Shown piece by piece: positions 53,093 through 61,717 of a stretch of 64,000 nucleotides of DNA. The notes beneath the pieces were generated by a model. That model worked only from the letters and a program-made list of their open reading frames with translations, ran no database searches and was not told where the DNA came from. Position numbers and translations under genes: made by a program. Origin of the DNA: Pseudobacteriovorax antillogorgiicola (GTDB lineage Bacteria > Bdellovibrionota_B > Oligoflexia > Oligoflexales > Oligoflexaceae); the NCBI RefSeq assembly GCF_900177345.1, contig NZ_FWZT01000021.1, forward strand, positions 62,001 through 126,000, read 5' to 3'. Within the stretch, counting starts at the first letter, position 1; each line of letters opens with the position of its first letter.

Positions 53093-54019
53093 TTACGATG
53101 CTCCTCGTTCAATATCCGATGGCGGCTGGCTACTATCTTGGGATGCGATATCTCGAATCTCCGCCAGGAGTTTGACGGCTTCTTGGTTTGACTTACGTAA
53201 ATTTTCTATGGCTTCGATCATCTTATATTCACCATGACTTAATTTATTGCCATGAATTCGATACCACATAAATTCAATAGCACGTTCGAAATTTTTAGAC
53301 ACTTCATTGCGAACAGAAGCAAGGGGAAACAAAGACGTTATTAGAGTCATCGTCACACTGAATACGATACCTGCGATGGATGTATTCATAGAATAGGCAA
53401 CACCACCAACGAAAGCATTCAGAACGGGAGCTGCTTCATCAAGTTTGGTGATATCAATTTGGGCGATCATAGGCAGTGCCGAGGTGATACCCACAAAAGT
53501 ACCGAAGATACCTCCGACAATGAACAGATTTGGTAGTAAGTCCAAACCACGATTTAGTGAGTTTACTGGTAGAATCTTTAGGATATTTCGCCAGTTAGGG
53601 TCTTGGTTGAGAACGCGATCGGCAAGTTCCATGAAGTTTGGTGGGTGAGGGCTTTTTAGGGCGTCCACCTGTTGTTTGATGGCTAATATAACGCTCCGCT
53701 TACTATCTGTAAATTCCGATAGCCGTTGCTTCTGTTTCTCCTCAGTTTTACGAAACCGTAAAGATCGATCCGGCAAGTGTTCCTCGATTTTATAGAGTAA
53801 GTTCTCTAGCCAGATCTCGACATCATCGACACTTTCATGCTTAGCTTCCTCTTCTTCAAGCTGCTTAATCACCGCATGAGAGAAACTATTGAAGTAGGCT
53901 TTGTTCACTTTATTGTTGTTATGAGCAATATACCGGAGGATAAGAGCAATCACGCAGGTGATTGCCATAATTTGTATCAGATAAGCGGCGGCAATATTAA
54001 ATATCTCAATGACCGACAT
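53093..54019 (-). CDS. MotA/TolQ/ExbB-like proton-channel protein, partner of the giant coiled-coil protein
   Basis: 308 residues. N-terminal membrane helix (~8-30), a charged cytoplasmic helical region (~35-165), then two membrane helices with family sequence: LFIVGGIFGTFVGITSAL (~175-195) and GGVAYSMNTSIAGIVFSVTM (~220-245). The three-helix layout is TolQ/ExbB-like. A charged C-terminal tail follows. The start overlaps the end of the giant gene by 14 bases. The family forms a pentamer around a dimer of the B-type subunit and couples ion flow to mechanical work. Confidence 0.9.
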   Translation of the reverse strand: MSVIEIFNIAAAYLIQIMAITCVIALILRYIAHNNNKVNKAYFNSFSHAVIKQLEEEEAKHESVDDVEIWLENLLYKIEEHLPDRSLRFRKTEEKQKQRLSEFTDSKRSVILAIKQQVDALKSPHPPNFMELADRVLNQDPNWRNILKILPVNSLNRGLDLLPNLFIVGGIFGTFVGITSALPMIAQIDITKLDEAAPVLNAFVGGVAYSMNTSIAGIVFSVTMTLITSLFPLASVRNEVSKNFERAIEFMWYRIHGNKLSHGEYKMIEAIENLRKSNQEAVKLLAEIRDIASQDSSQPPSDIERGAS

Positions 54020-57000
54020 TCACAGGCCCCTTGTTTTGGAGTTTGTCCGCAATTATATCGAAGTGACGTTCTGCATCTTTCTGGTCTTTTAGAACGAAAT
54101 TGATCTCTACCCTACGTGATTTCTTGCAGTGGTATGGTCCGCACATGCACTCCTCGTATCGAAACTTGTTCCACTTATCTTTAAGACAGCGGTCATTTTC
54201 TTGTAATTTAACGGGGTCCATGAAACCTTTTCCAGAAACACTAGTCAGCGCTCGCATCTTGTTTTTATACCTATAATTACCCACTTCATCACCAAAAGCG
54301 AATTCTACAATCTGCTGGGCACGATTGAGAGAAAGCTCCAGGTTGTATTGGTAAGCGATGCCGCGAGTGGTGAAAGGATCTACATACTTCCTCTTGTACT
54401 TAGGGCTTGCAAATCCAGCAATGGAAATGCCATCGATTCGATTTGCGATATCGGGTGCACCTAAGAGGCTCTTCGCATAAATAGGTATCATACGACTTAG
54501 TTTCGCCTTCGCGGTTTCGCTGAGTTGATAGCTATCGTTTTTAAAATAGAAGGATTCATCCATGCGGAGAGTGATGTTACCTGTTTCAGGGTTGATATCA
54601 ACTTCGATGCCGGAAGCTCTGAGGTTGTCTGCTATTCGGGAAGCGATAGTTTTGCGCTCGTTGGCGACTCGTTGCATAGCTGATCGAGCACCTTCAAGCG
54701 TTTGCGCGACGTCTTTGATCTGATCATCCTTCGTGCGTAGTTTTGCAGCCATTTTCATGCCGACATCTTTCTGCTCTTCTATCTTCTCGGCCAGACGATC
54801 GATCTCTTTGTCTTTGGTTTTGATTGCTTTTGTTGTATTTGCCAAGCGCTCGATCAATTGACGGTTTTGGTCGCCGCCCTTGTCAAATGCTTGCGCAATC
54901 CGATTATTTCGATCGTTCAACTTTCCGATTTGCCGGATGGCTTTGGCTAAGTTATCTTTAGTTGTCCGTATCTTCTCAAGTAGGTCTGCAACTTGCTTCT
55001 TGGCGTTGATTAATTCTGGACTTGGCTGGCTGACAAGCTGTTGTGGAGCACCTGTTCCTGGCCCTTGGCCTTCACCTTGACCAGCACCAAGACCTTGTCC
55101 CTGGCCAGCACCAAGACCTTGTCCCTGACCAGCACCAAGACCTTGTCCTTGCCCTTGACCCATGCCAGGCCCCTGCCCTGGGCCTTTGCCTGGAGGAGGT
55201 GTTGTCATGGTGAGAGCTTTGCGAAGGCCTTGGTTGTCATCTTTCAGGTTTTTAACTTGGTCTTTAAGGGCTGCAACTTGATCTTGGAAATTAGCGATCA
55301 AAGATCCTGAGCTGCCAAAGCGATTTTCTTGAGGTACAGTAACTTCCGTTGGCTTCTTGTCGAGAGCTGCGACTAACTGTTGCCGTTGATCTTGCAAGGT
55401 GTCTATTTTATTGTTGGCATTGGCTAGTTGGTTCTTCAGGTCATCCATCTCGTCAAGTGCCTTCAAGAGCTTACCCTTTTGACTAGCCGCATCCCCCATG
55501 GCCTTACCCAGATCGCCTTTTAAGGTTTCATTACTATCTTTTCGTTGAGCTAAGGTCTGGTTTAGCTGCTGATTCTGAGCTTTCATTTTATCCAAGTCAT
55601 CCTTGAGGCGTTTCATTTCATTGCCCATGCGATCAATCTCTTTTTGGGCTTGCCCCAGGTTATCTTGGAGGGTTTTGTTAGTGCTGCCACCCTTAGCCAG
55701 TGCTTGTCCTAGGTCATTCTTCGTGTTTTGAAGCTTTGCCAGATCACCCTTTAGCTTGCCTATTTCATTTCTCAGCTGGTCATTTTCACCTTGGGCCTTG
55801 CCTAAAGCTTGCTTTAGACCTTGATTCTCGGCATTACCTTTTGCTAAAGCCTGACCTAGCTTCTCGTTATTTCCCTTAGTCTTGCCTAGCTCTCCTTGGA
55901 GTTTACCTAATTCACCTTTCAGCTGAGCAACCTGCCCTTGGGCTTTGCCAAGAGCGCTCTTGAGCCCCTTATTTTCCGCATTGCCATCAGCTAGGGCTTG
56001 TCCGAGTTTGCCAAGATCTCCTTTGGCTTTGCCTAGTTCACCCTGGAGTTTGCCTAATTCACCTTTCAGCTGTCCAACCTGCCCTTGGGCTTTGCCAAGA
56101 GCGTCTTTGAGACCTTTATTTTCCGCATTGCCGTCAGCAAGTGCTTGGCCTAATTTACCAAGTTCCCCTTTGGCTTTGCCTAGTTCTCCTTGGAGTTTAC
56201 CTAGCTCTCCCTTTAGTTGACCAAGCTGGCCTTTGGCCTTGCCGAGCTCCCCTTGTGCTTTGCCAAGCTCCCCTTTAGCTTTGCCAAGAGCACCTTTGAG
56301 GCCTTCATTTTCTGCTTGACCATCAGCAAGTGCCTTGCCAAGGCGACCGTTCTCCCCTTGTAGCTTACCAACTTGGCCCTTAAGTTCTCCTACTTGCCCT
56401 TGTAACTTGCCGACCTGCCCAGCGAGGCCTTGATTCTTAGAGTTACCCTGGCCCAATGCCTCGGCAAGTCCTTGGTTTTCACCGCGAAGCTTGTCATTCT
56501 CTCCTTGAAGTTTTCCGACTTGGCCTTTGAGTTTGCCAACTTCTCCCGCAAGCTTGTCGTTTTCGCTTTTTCCCTTACCTAAGGCTTTGCCAAGAGCATC
56601 ATTTTTACCTTTTAGCTCTGCCAATCCACCTTTTAACTTGCCGATTTCTCCCTTTAGCTTACCAATTTCGCCATTGAGTCGGTCATTTTCGGTTTTGCCT
56701 TTTCCTAGAGCATTGCCAAGTTCTTTGTTTTTACCTTCCAGCTCAGCAATCCCACCTTGTAAATCGCCAATTTTCCCCTTGAGTTTTCCTAACTCGCCAT
56801 TGAGTTTTTGATTCTCTGTCTTGCCCTTACCCAGAGCATCACCAAGTTCTTTATTCTTTCCTTCTAATTCAGCGATGCCTCCCTGGAGTTCGCCAATCTT
56901 GCCTTTGAGTTTTCCAATTTCACCATTGAGCTTTTGATTTTCGGTTTTACCCTTGCCAACAGCGTTGCCTAGTTCTTTGTTCTTGCCTTCTAACTCAGCA

Positions 57001-60000
57001 ATGCCCCCTTGGAGTTCTCCGATCTTACCCTTGAGCTTGCCGATTTCACCATTAAGCTTTTGGTTCTCGGTTTTGCCTTTACCCAAAGCGTTACCTAGCT
57101 CCGTGTTCTTGCCTTCCAGCTCAGCCATTCCGCCTTCCAGCTCACCAACCTTACCTTTGAGCTTGCCAATCTCTCCCATCAACTTCTTATTTTCAGTTTG
57201 GCCTTTGCCCAAGGCTTTGCCTAATTCAGTGTTCTTGCCTTGAAGCTCAGCATTAGCTCCTTCCAACTCGCCTACCTTGCCCTTGAGTTTTCCAACATCA
57301 CCGGCAAGCTTTTGATTCTCTGCCTTGCCTTTGGCAATATCACCTTGAGCTTTACCAAGGGCCTTTTTGAGGCTTTCATTCTCAGTTTTAGCCTGGCCAT
57401 TTTCGGCTTGTAGGTTCTTATTATCAGCTTCAGACTTGGCCAGTTTGCCAGTAAGGTCTTTAACCTGACCTGCCAAGGACTTAGCCTCCGCTTTGCTCTT
57501 ACCGAGAGCGGTTTTAAGAGCTTTGTTCTCACCTTCTTGTGCTTTCATCTTGGCATCTTTTGCCTTGCTTTCTCCTTGGGCCTTAGCTAGCGCTGTTTTC
57601 AAAGATTTATTCTCGGATTGTGAATCTTTGGCCTCACCTTGAGCTTTGGCAAGAGCTTTGCTCAAGCTATCATTTTGCTTTGAAAGCTCGGAATTCTTGG
57701 TCTCTTGAGACTTGGCTTCACCCTGCGCTTTGGCGAGGGCTGTTTTCAAAGACTTGTTTTCAGACTTAGCGTTTTTAGCGTCGTTCTGTGACTTGGCTAG
57801 TGCCTTGCTCAAGGACTCATTCGTTTTGCTAAGCTCAGTATTCTTGGCCTCGTTTGCCTTGGCCTCACCCTGACTCTTGGCAAGTTTGGTCGTTAAATCC
57901 TTGATTTCTTGCTTGGACTGTGTTTGGGCCTGCTGCGATTTCGCTAGAGCTTTTGTGAGTTGCTGATTCTGTTGTTGAGAATCTTGAATGGTCTTTTCCT
58001 GCTGTTTCACCTTAGCTTGAGACTGGGCTACCTGTTGAGTCAAATCCTTTACTTGTTGCTCCGCTTGAGTTTTCTGCTGGTTTGTTTGGGCCAAAGCCTT
58101 AGTGAGCTGCTTATTCTTCTGCTCTTCTTGCTTGGCTTGAGCTTGGACTTGAGCGACCTTTTTAGTGAGCTCTTTGTTCTGCTCTTGCGCCTCGTTTTTT
58201 TCTTGTGTGACCTTGGCAATAGCTTTTGTGAGCTGCTGGTTTTTCTGCTGTTCTTGAGCGACCTTTTGCTGTTCTTGCTGAACCTTCTGCTCTTGCTGCT
58301 TGATCTGGGCTTGAGTCTGGGCCACTTTTTTAGTTAGTTCTTGATTTTGCTTTTGTGCTTCAGTTTTTTCTTGTGTGACCTTTGCGATGGCTTTTGTGAG
58401 CTGCTGGTTTTTCTGTTGTTCCTGAGCGACCCTTTGTTGCTCTTGCTGTACCTTCTGCTCTTGCTGCTTGATCTGGGCTTGAGTCTGGGCCACTTTTTTA
58501 GTTAGTTCTTGGTTTTGTTTTTTTGCCTCAGTGTTTTCTTGTGTGACCTTGGCAATAGCTTTTGTGAGCTGCTGGTTTTTCTGCTGTTCTTGAGCGACCT
58601 TTTGCTGTTCTTGCTGTACCTTCTGCTCTTGTTGTTTAACTTGTGCCTGGGTCTGCGCGATTTTTTTAGTTAGTTCTTGGTTTTGTTTTTTTGCCTCAGT
58701 GTTTTCTTGTGTGACCTTGGCAATAGCTTTTGTGAGCTGCTGGTTTTTCTGCTGTTCTTGAGCGACCTTTTGCTGTTCTTGCTGTACCTTCTGCTCTTGT
58801 TGTTTAACTTGTGCCTGGGTCTGCGCGATTTTTTTAGTTAGTTCTTGGTTTTGTTTTTTTGCCTCAGTGTTTTCTTGTGTGACCTTGGCAATAGCTTTTG
58901 TGAGCTGCTGGTTTTTCTGCTGTTCTTGAGCGACCTTTTGCTGTTCTTGCTGAACCTTCTGTTCTTGTTGTTTAACTTGTGCCTGGGTCTGCGCGATTTT
59001 TTTAGTTAGTTCTTGGTTTTGTTTTTTTGCCTCAGTGTTTTCCTGTGTGACCTTGGCAATAGCTTTTGTGAGCTGCTGGTTTTTCTGCTGTTCTTGGGCG
59101 ACCCTTTGCTGTTCTTGCTGAACCTTCTGCTCTTGTTGTTTAACTTGGGCTTGAGTCTGTGCCACCCTTTTAGTTAGTTCTTGGTTTTGTTTTTTTGCCT
59201 CAGTGTTTTCTTGTGTGACCTTGGCAATAGCTTTTGTGATCTGCTGGTTTTTCTGTTGTTCCTGAGCGACCCTTTGTTGCTCTTGCTGTACCTTCTGCTC
59301 TTGTTGTTTAACTTGGGCTTGAGTCTGTGCCACCCTTTTAGTTAGTTCTTGGTTTTGTTTTTTTGCCTCAGTGTTTTCTTGTGTGACCTTTGCGATAGCT
59401 TTTGAAAGCTGCTGGTTTTTCTGCTGTTCTTGAGCGACCTTTTGCTGTTCTTGCTGAACTTTTTGCTCCTGCTGCTTGATCTGAGCTTGAGTTTTAGCCA
59501 CCTGCTTGGTAAGGTCTTTAACCTGCTGCTGAACTTGAGTTTTTTCTTGATTGACCTTTGCGATAGCTTGGGTTAGTTGTTGAGTCTTTTTTTGCTCTTG
59601 ATCAAGCTTTCTTTTTTCTTGCTCGACAGCTTGCTCCTGCTGTTTGACCTGAGCCTGGCTTTGGGCCACTTTTTTTGTGAGGTTTTGAACCTGCTTCTGA
59701 GTTTTGTCCTTCTCCTGAATAGCTTTTGCTACCGCCTGGTTGAGTTGCTCGTTTTTCTTCTTCTGTTCTTTGACCGCCACTTCCAAAGCTTTTTTCTGAG
59801 CCTCGACAGTTTTGGTTTCTTCTTGCTGTTTTGCTAGCTGCGCTTGGGTTTGCGCTTGCTTTGTCTGAGTCTTTTTGAGCTGCTCCTGAACTTTCTTAGA
59901 ATCCTCAGAAAGGTTTTGGACTTTCAGATCAAGGTTTTCAATTTTCTTTTGAGACTCTAGCTGTTCACTTGCCTTTTTGGCTATCTGCTGCTCAAGCTTT

Positions 60001-61499
60001 TGATTGGATTTCGCAGTTTCTTGTATCTTTTGGTTTAAGTCTTTAACTTCTTCCTTAAGCTTCGACGATTCAGCATTTTGTTGTGCAAGCTTCGTCTGGA
60101 TCTGCTTGTTAACTTTTTCCAGATCCTGTACTTCTTTCTGCTTGTCTTTGATATCCTTAATGTTCTTTTGGATAACCTTCTGTTGATTTTGGTTTGACGA
60201 GGTTAGAGTCTTAACCGTCTGGTCAAGTTGCTTATTTTTCTCTTCTATCTTCTTTAGATCATCTTGCTTTTCTGTGATCTCTTTTTTTAAGTCGTTTTGG
60301 TTCTGAGCCAGCTTTACAATGTTTTTCTTGTAGGTGTCGATCTCTTCATTTTTCTTCTTGATCGCATCCTCAAGCTTCTCTTGCTCAGTTTTTGTCATCT
60401 TTATTTGCTGCTCAAGGGCTTTTGTCTTGGCTTCAGAGCTAACTTTGACGTCTTTAACCTCAGTCTCAAGTTTCTTGATGTCTTGATCCTTGACTTCAAC
60501 CTTCTTTTTCTGTTCTCTAATTTCGTCCTGAGACTTAACAAGAGCTTTCTGAAGAAGTTGCTTCTGGTTATCCTGCTTTTTAATTTCCTCTTCAAGCTTC
60601 TTCTTTTCTACCTCGCTTTTATCTTCAGAGTTTTTGAGCGTTACTTTCAGTTTATCAATCTCTGATTCTTTCTTTTTGATGTTCTCTTGTTTTTCTTTGA
60701 TTTCCTGCTGGGTTTTCGCCAAAGCTTTTTTGAGCTGCTCTTGTGTCTTTAGCTCTTCTAAAATTTTTTTGTTTAGACTCAACTCTGTTTGCTGAGCCTT
60801 TTCTTTGATATTTTCAACGTTCTTTTCTAGGCTTTTGATGTTTTCAGTTTGTTTTACAATAGTATCCTGTTTCTCTTTTAGGTCGACTTCTTTCACTTTA
60901 ACGTCGTTTACAAGCTTCTGCTTATCGCTTTCAGTTTTTTCAAGAACTTTTTCAAGTTCCTCGTTTTTGATCTTAGCTTCAGCCATCTTCTTTTTGAGGT
61001 CTTCGATCCGTTTTGAAATGTCGGTGACTTTGATATCGCGAACTTTGATTTCTTCTTTCTGCTCAGTGATTTCTTCTTTTTGTTTTTTGATGACATCTTG
61101 CGCTTGTTTGATAACCGCTTCGTTTTCATTCTGTTGCTTGTAGAGCTGTTCGATCGCATCTTCACGCTCTTCTAGAGCAGAAGTGATTTCGCCAATTTGC
61201 TTGAGACTCATTTCAAGAAGCTCTTTCTTTTGAGCCATCTCTTTGAGGTCTTTCTTAGCTTTATCCATGTTCGATTGGTTGGCTTGTTTGGTTGCTTCGG
61301 TCAGTTTACCCATGAGGTATTCTTGAGCTTCTTTTTTCTCCTGCTGAACAGCGAGTTGGGACGCACCCGATTGTAAGATCGAGAAAACGAACATGATTAG
61401 AAAGATAACAGCTACCGCCATGAACAAGTCACTATTGGACGTCCAGGGATCGTTCTGTTGGTTTTCTTCCTCGTCGCGCCTAGGCCTTCTATCTCGCAA
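54006..61499 (-). CDS. Giant coiled-coil MotB/OmpA-like protein (~2497 residues)
   Basis: The start is most likely a TTG at 61499, behind GGAGGA; a TTG at 61526 has no ribosome site. Order: basic/acidic N-terminus; one membrane helix (~24-42) beginning SDLFMAVAVIFLIMF with Asp24 where MotB has its proton-carrying Asp; then a coiled coil of ~2000 residues. The coiled coil has an N-terminal Lys/Glu-rich part, a Gln-rich 56-residue repeat block, mixed helices, Gly/Lys-rich 42- and 49-residue repeat blocks and a Gly/Gln/Pro linker. A second coiled coil follows, and last an OmpA-like domain (final ~190 residues) with LSLNRAQQIVEF and SRRVEINFVL. The usual GHTD is GFAS, and a cluster CMCGPYHC is inserted. 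It is coupled to the MotA/TolQ-like gene, so it is the B-subunit of an ion-driven machine. It may span the periplasm or run along it. Confidence 0.9.
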   Translation of the reverse strand: MRDRRPRRDEEENQQNDPWTSNSDLFMAVAVIFLIMFVFSILQSGASQLAVQQEKKEAQEYLMGKLTEATKQANQSNMDKAKKDLKEMAQKKELLEMSLKQIGEITSALEEREDAIEQLYKQQNENEAVIKQAQDVIKKQKEEITEQKEEIKVRDIKVTDISKRIEDLKKKMAEAKIKNEELEKVLEKTESDKQKLVNDVKVKEVDLKEKQDTIVKQTENIKSLEKNVENIKEKAQQTELSLNKKILEELKTQEQLKKALAKTQQEIKEKQENIKKKESEIDKLKVTLKNSEDKSEVEKKKLEEEIKKQDNQKQLLQKALVKSQDEIREQKKKVEVKDQDIKKLETEVKDVKVSSEAKTKALEQQIKMTKTEQEKLEDAIKKKNEEIDTYKKNIVKLAQNQNDLKKEITEKQDDLKKIEEKNKQLDQTVKTLTSSNQNQQKVIQKNIKDIKDKQKEVQDLEKVNKQIQTKLAQQNAESSKLKEEVKDLNQKIQETAKSNQKLEQQIAKKASEQLESQKKIENLDLKVQNLSEDSKKVQEQLKKTQTKQAQTQAQLAKQQEETKTVEAQKKALEVAVKEQKKKNEQLNQAVAKAIQEKDKTQKQVQNLTKKVAQSQAQVKQQEQAVEQEKRKLDQEQKKTQQLTQAIAKVNQEKTQVQQQVKDLTKQVAKTQAQIKQQEQKVQQEQQKVAQEQQKNQQLSKAIAKVTQENTEAKKQNQELTKRVAQTQAQVKQQEQKVQQEQQRVAQEQQKNQQITKAIAKVTQENTEAKKQNQELTKRVAQTQAQVKQQEQKVQQEQQRVAQEQQKNQQLTKAIAKVTQENTEAKKQNQELTKKIAQTQAQVKQQEQKVQQEQQKVAQEQQKNQQLTKAIAKVTQENTEAKKQNQELTKKIAQTQAQVKQQEQKVQQEQQKVAQEQQKNQQLTKAIAKVTQENTEAKKQNQELTKKIAQTQAQVKQQEQKVQQEQQKVAQEQQKNQQLTKAIAKVTQENTEAKKQNQELTKKVAQTQAQIKQQEQKVQQEQQRVAQEQQKNQQLTKAIAKVTQEKTEAQKQNQELTKKVAQTQAQIKQQEQKVQQEQQKVAQEQQKNQQLTKAIAKVTQEKNEAQEQNKELTKKVAQVQAQAKQEEQKNKQLTKALAQTNQQKTQAEQQVKDLTQQVAQSQAKVKQQEKTIQDSQQQNQQLTKALAKSQQAQTQSKQEIKDLTTKLAKSQGEAKANEAKNTELSKTNESLSKALAKSQNDAKNAKSENKSLKTALAKAQGEAKSQETKNSELSKQNDSLSKALAKAQGEAKDSQSENKSLKTALAKAQGESKAKDAKMKAQEGENKALKTALGKSKAEAKSLAGQVKDLTGKLAKSEADNKNLQAENGQAKTENESLKKALGKAQGDIAKGKAENQKLAGDVGKLKGKVGELEGANAELQGKNTELGKALGKGQTENKKLMGEIGKLKGKVGELEGGMAELEGKNTELGNALGKGKTENQKLNGEIGKLKGKIGELQGGIAELEGKNKELGNAVGKGKTENQKLNGEIGKLKGKIGELQGGIAELEGKNKELGDALGKGKTENQKLNGELGKLKGKIGDLQGGIAELEGKNKELGNALGKGKTENDRLNGEIGKLKGEIGKLKGGLAELKGKNDALGKALGKGKSENDKLAGEVGKLKGQVGKLQGENDKLRGENQGLAEALGQGNSKNQGLAGQVGKLQGQVGELKGQVGKLQGENGRLGKALADGQAENEGLKGALGKAKGELGKAQGELGKAKGQLGQLKGELGKLQGELGKAKGELGKLGQALADGNAENKGLKDALGKAQGQVGQLKGELGKLQGELGKAKGDLGKLGQALADGNAENKGLKSALGKAQGQVAQLKGELGKLQGELGKTKGNNEKLGQALAKGNAENQGLKQALGKAQGENDQLRNEIGKLKGDLAKLQNTKNDLGQALAKGGSTNKTLQDNLGQAQKEIDRMGNEMKRLKDDLDKMKAQNQQLNQTLAQRKDSNETLKGDLGKAMGDAASQKGKLLKALDEMDDLKNQLANANNKIDTLQDQRQQLVAALDKKPTEVTVPQENRFGSSGSLIANFQDQVAALKDQVKNLKDDNQGLRKALTMTTPPPGKGPGQGPGMGQGQGQGLGAGQGQGLGAGQGQGLGAGQGEGQGPGTGAPQQLVSQPSPELINAKKQVADLLEKIRTTKDNLAKAIRQIGKLNDRNNRIAQAFDKGGDQNRQLIERLANTTKAIKTKDKEIDRLAEKIEEQKDVGMKMAAKLRTKDDQIKDVAQTLEGARSAMQRVANERKTIASRIADNLRASGIEVDINPETGNITLRMDESFYFKNDSYQLSETAKAKLSRMIPIYAKSLLGAPDIANRIDGISIAGFASPKYKRKYVDPFTTRGIAYQYNLELSLNRAQQIVEFAFGDEVGNYRYKNKMRALTSVSGKGFMDPVKLQENDRCLKDKWNKFRYEECMCGPYHCKKSRRVEINFVLKDQKDAERHFDIIADKLQNKGPVNVGH
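55080..55151 (-). repeat. Three 24-bp tandem repeats encoding an 8-residue Gly/Gln unit
   Basis: Three almost identical 24-bp copies, each encoding Q-G-Q-G-L-G-A-G, in the flexible linker between the main rod and the C-terminal coiled coil/OmpA-like part. Copy number may vary among strains. Confidence 0.85.
55674..56300 (-). repeat. 49-residue (7-heptad) repeat block
   Basis: About four units of 49 residues (147 bp spacing; starts near 56300, 56118, 55967 and 55820), beginning LKxALGKAQG and rich in GKLxGELGK. Leu/Val recur at 3-4 spacing, so the coiled-coil register is kept, with about two Gly per heptad. Confidence 0.75.
56420..57310 (-). repeat. 42-residue (6-heptad) repeat block
   Basis: About seven units of 42 residues (126 bp), consensus starting LNGEIGKLKGKIGELQGG and ending GKGKTENQK. 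The pattern L-x3-I-x2-L-x3-I fits a coiled coil. Confidence 0.8.
58190..59545 (-). repeat. 56-residue (8-heptad) tandem repeat block
   Basis: Eight copies at an exact 168-bp spacing (marker segments at 58220, 58388, 58556, 58724, 58892, 59060, 59228 and 59396); central copies look identical or nearly so over the whole unit. The unit contains KVAQEQQKNQQLTKAI, KVTQENTEAKKQNQELTK and AQTQAQVKQQEQKVQQEQQ. The DNA identity shows recent duplication or gene conversion. Confidence 0.9.
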
Positions 61500-61717
61500 A
61501 GCTTCCTCCAGTTTGCCACTAGGCAAAGGTTACCCATTGGGCGAATTCGCTTTAGGGGCCAATCGGCTAAGGCTCTAAAAAGTTAAAATAAAATAACAAG
61601 GCTTGAAAAAAGTAAGAAATTCGGAAAGATCCCCTATGGCTAGGGACTTAGTTTTCTTGAGGAAATGTGTAGAGAATCGAAAAAATTGCTTTTGGGATAA
61701 TTTCGGAGTGGTGTTAG

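Noticed and set aside
57960-58337. Long plus-strand open frames (Leu-rich) opposite the giant coiled-coil gene
   Set aside because: They are by-products of the repeated, A/G-rich minus-strand codons: Lys/Glu/Gln codons read as Leu/Phe/Ser on the other strand. No ribosome sites.
58190-59545. CRISPR-like regular repeats
   Set aside because: The period is 168 bp with no spacers, and the repeats code for heptads in one frame.
52637-61499. Zorya defence system
   Set aside because: Only the MotA/MotB-like pair matches. The long tail is on the B-subunit, and no ZorC, ZorD or ZorE gene is adjacent. The third gene is a cyclic-nucleotide fold.
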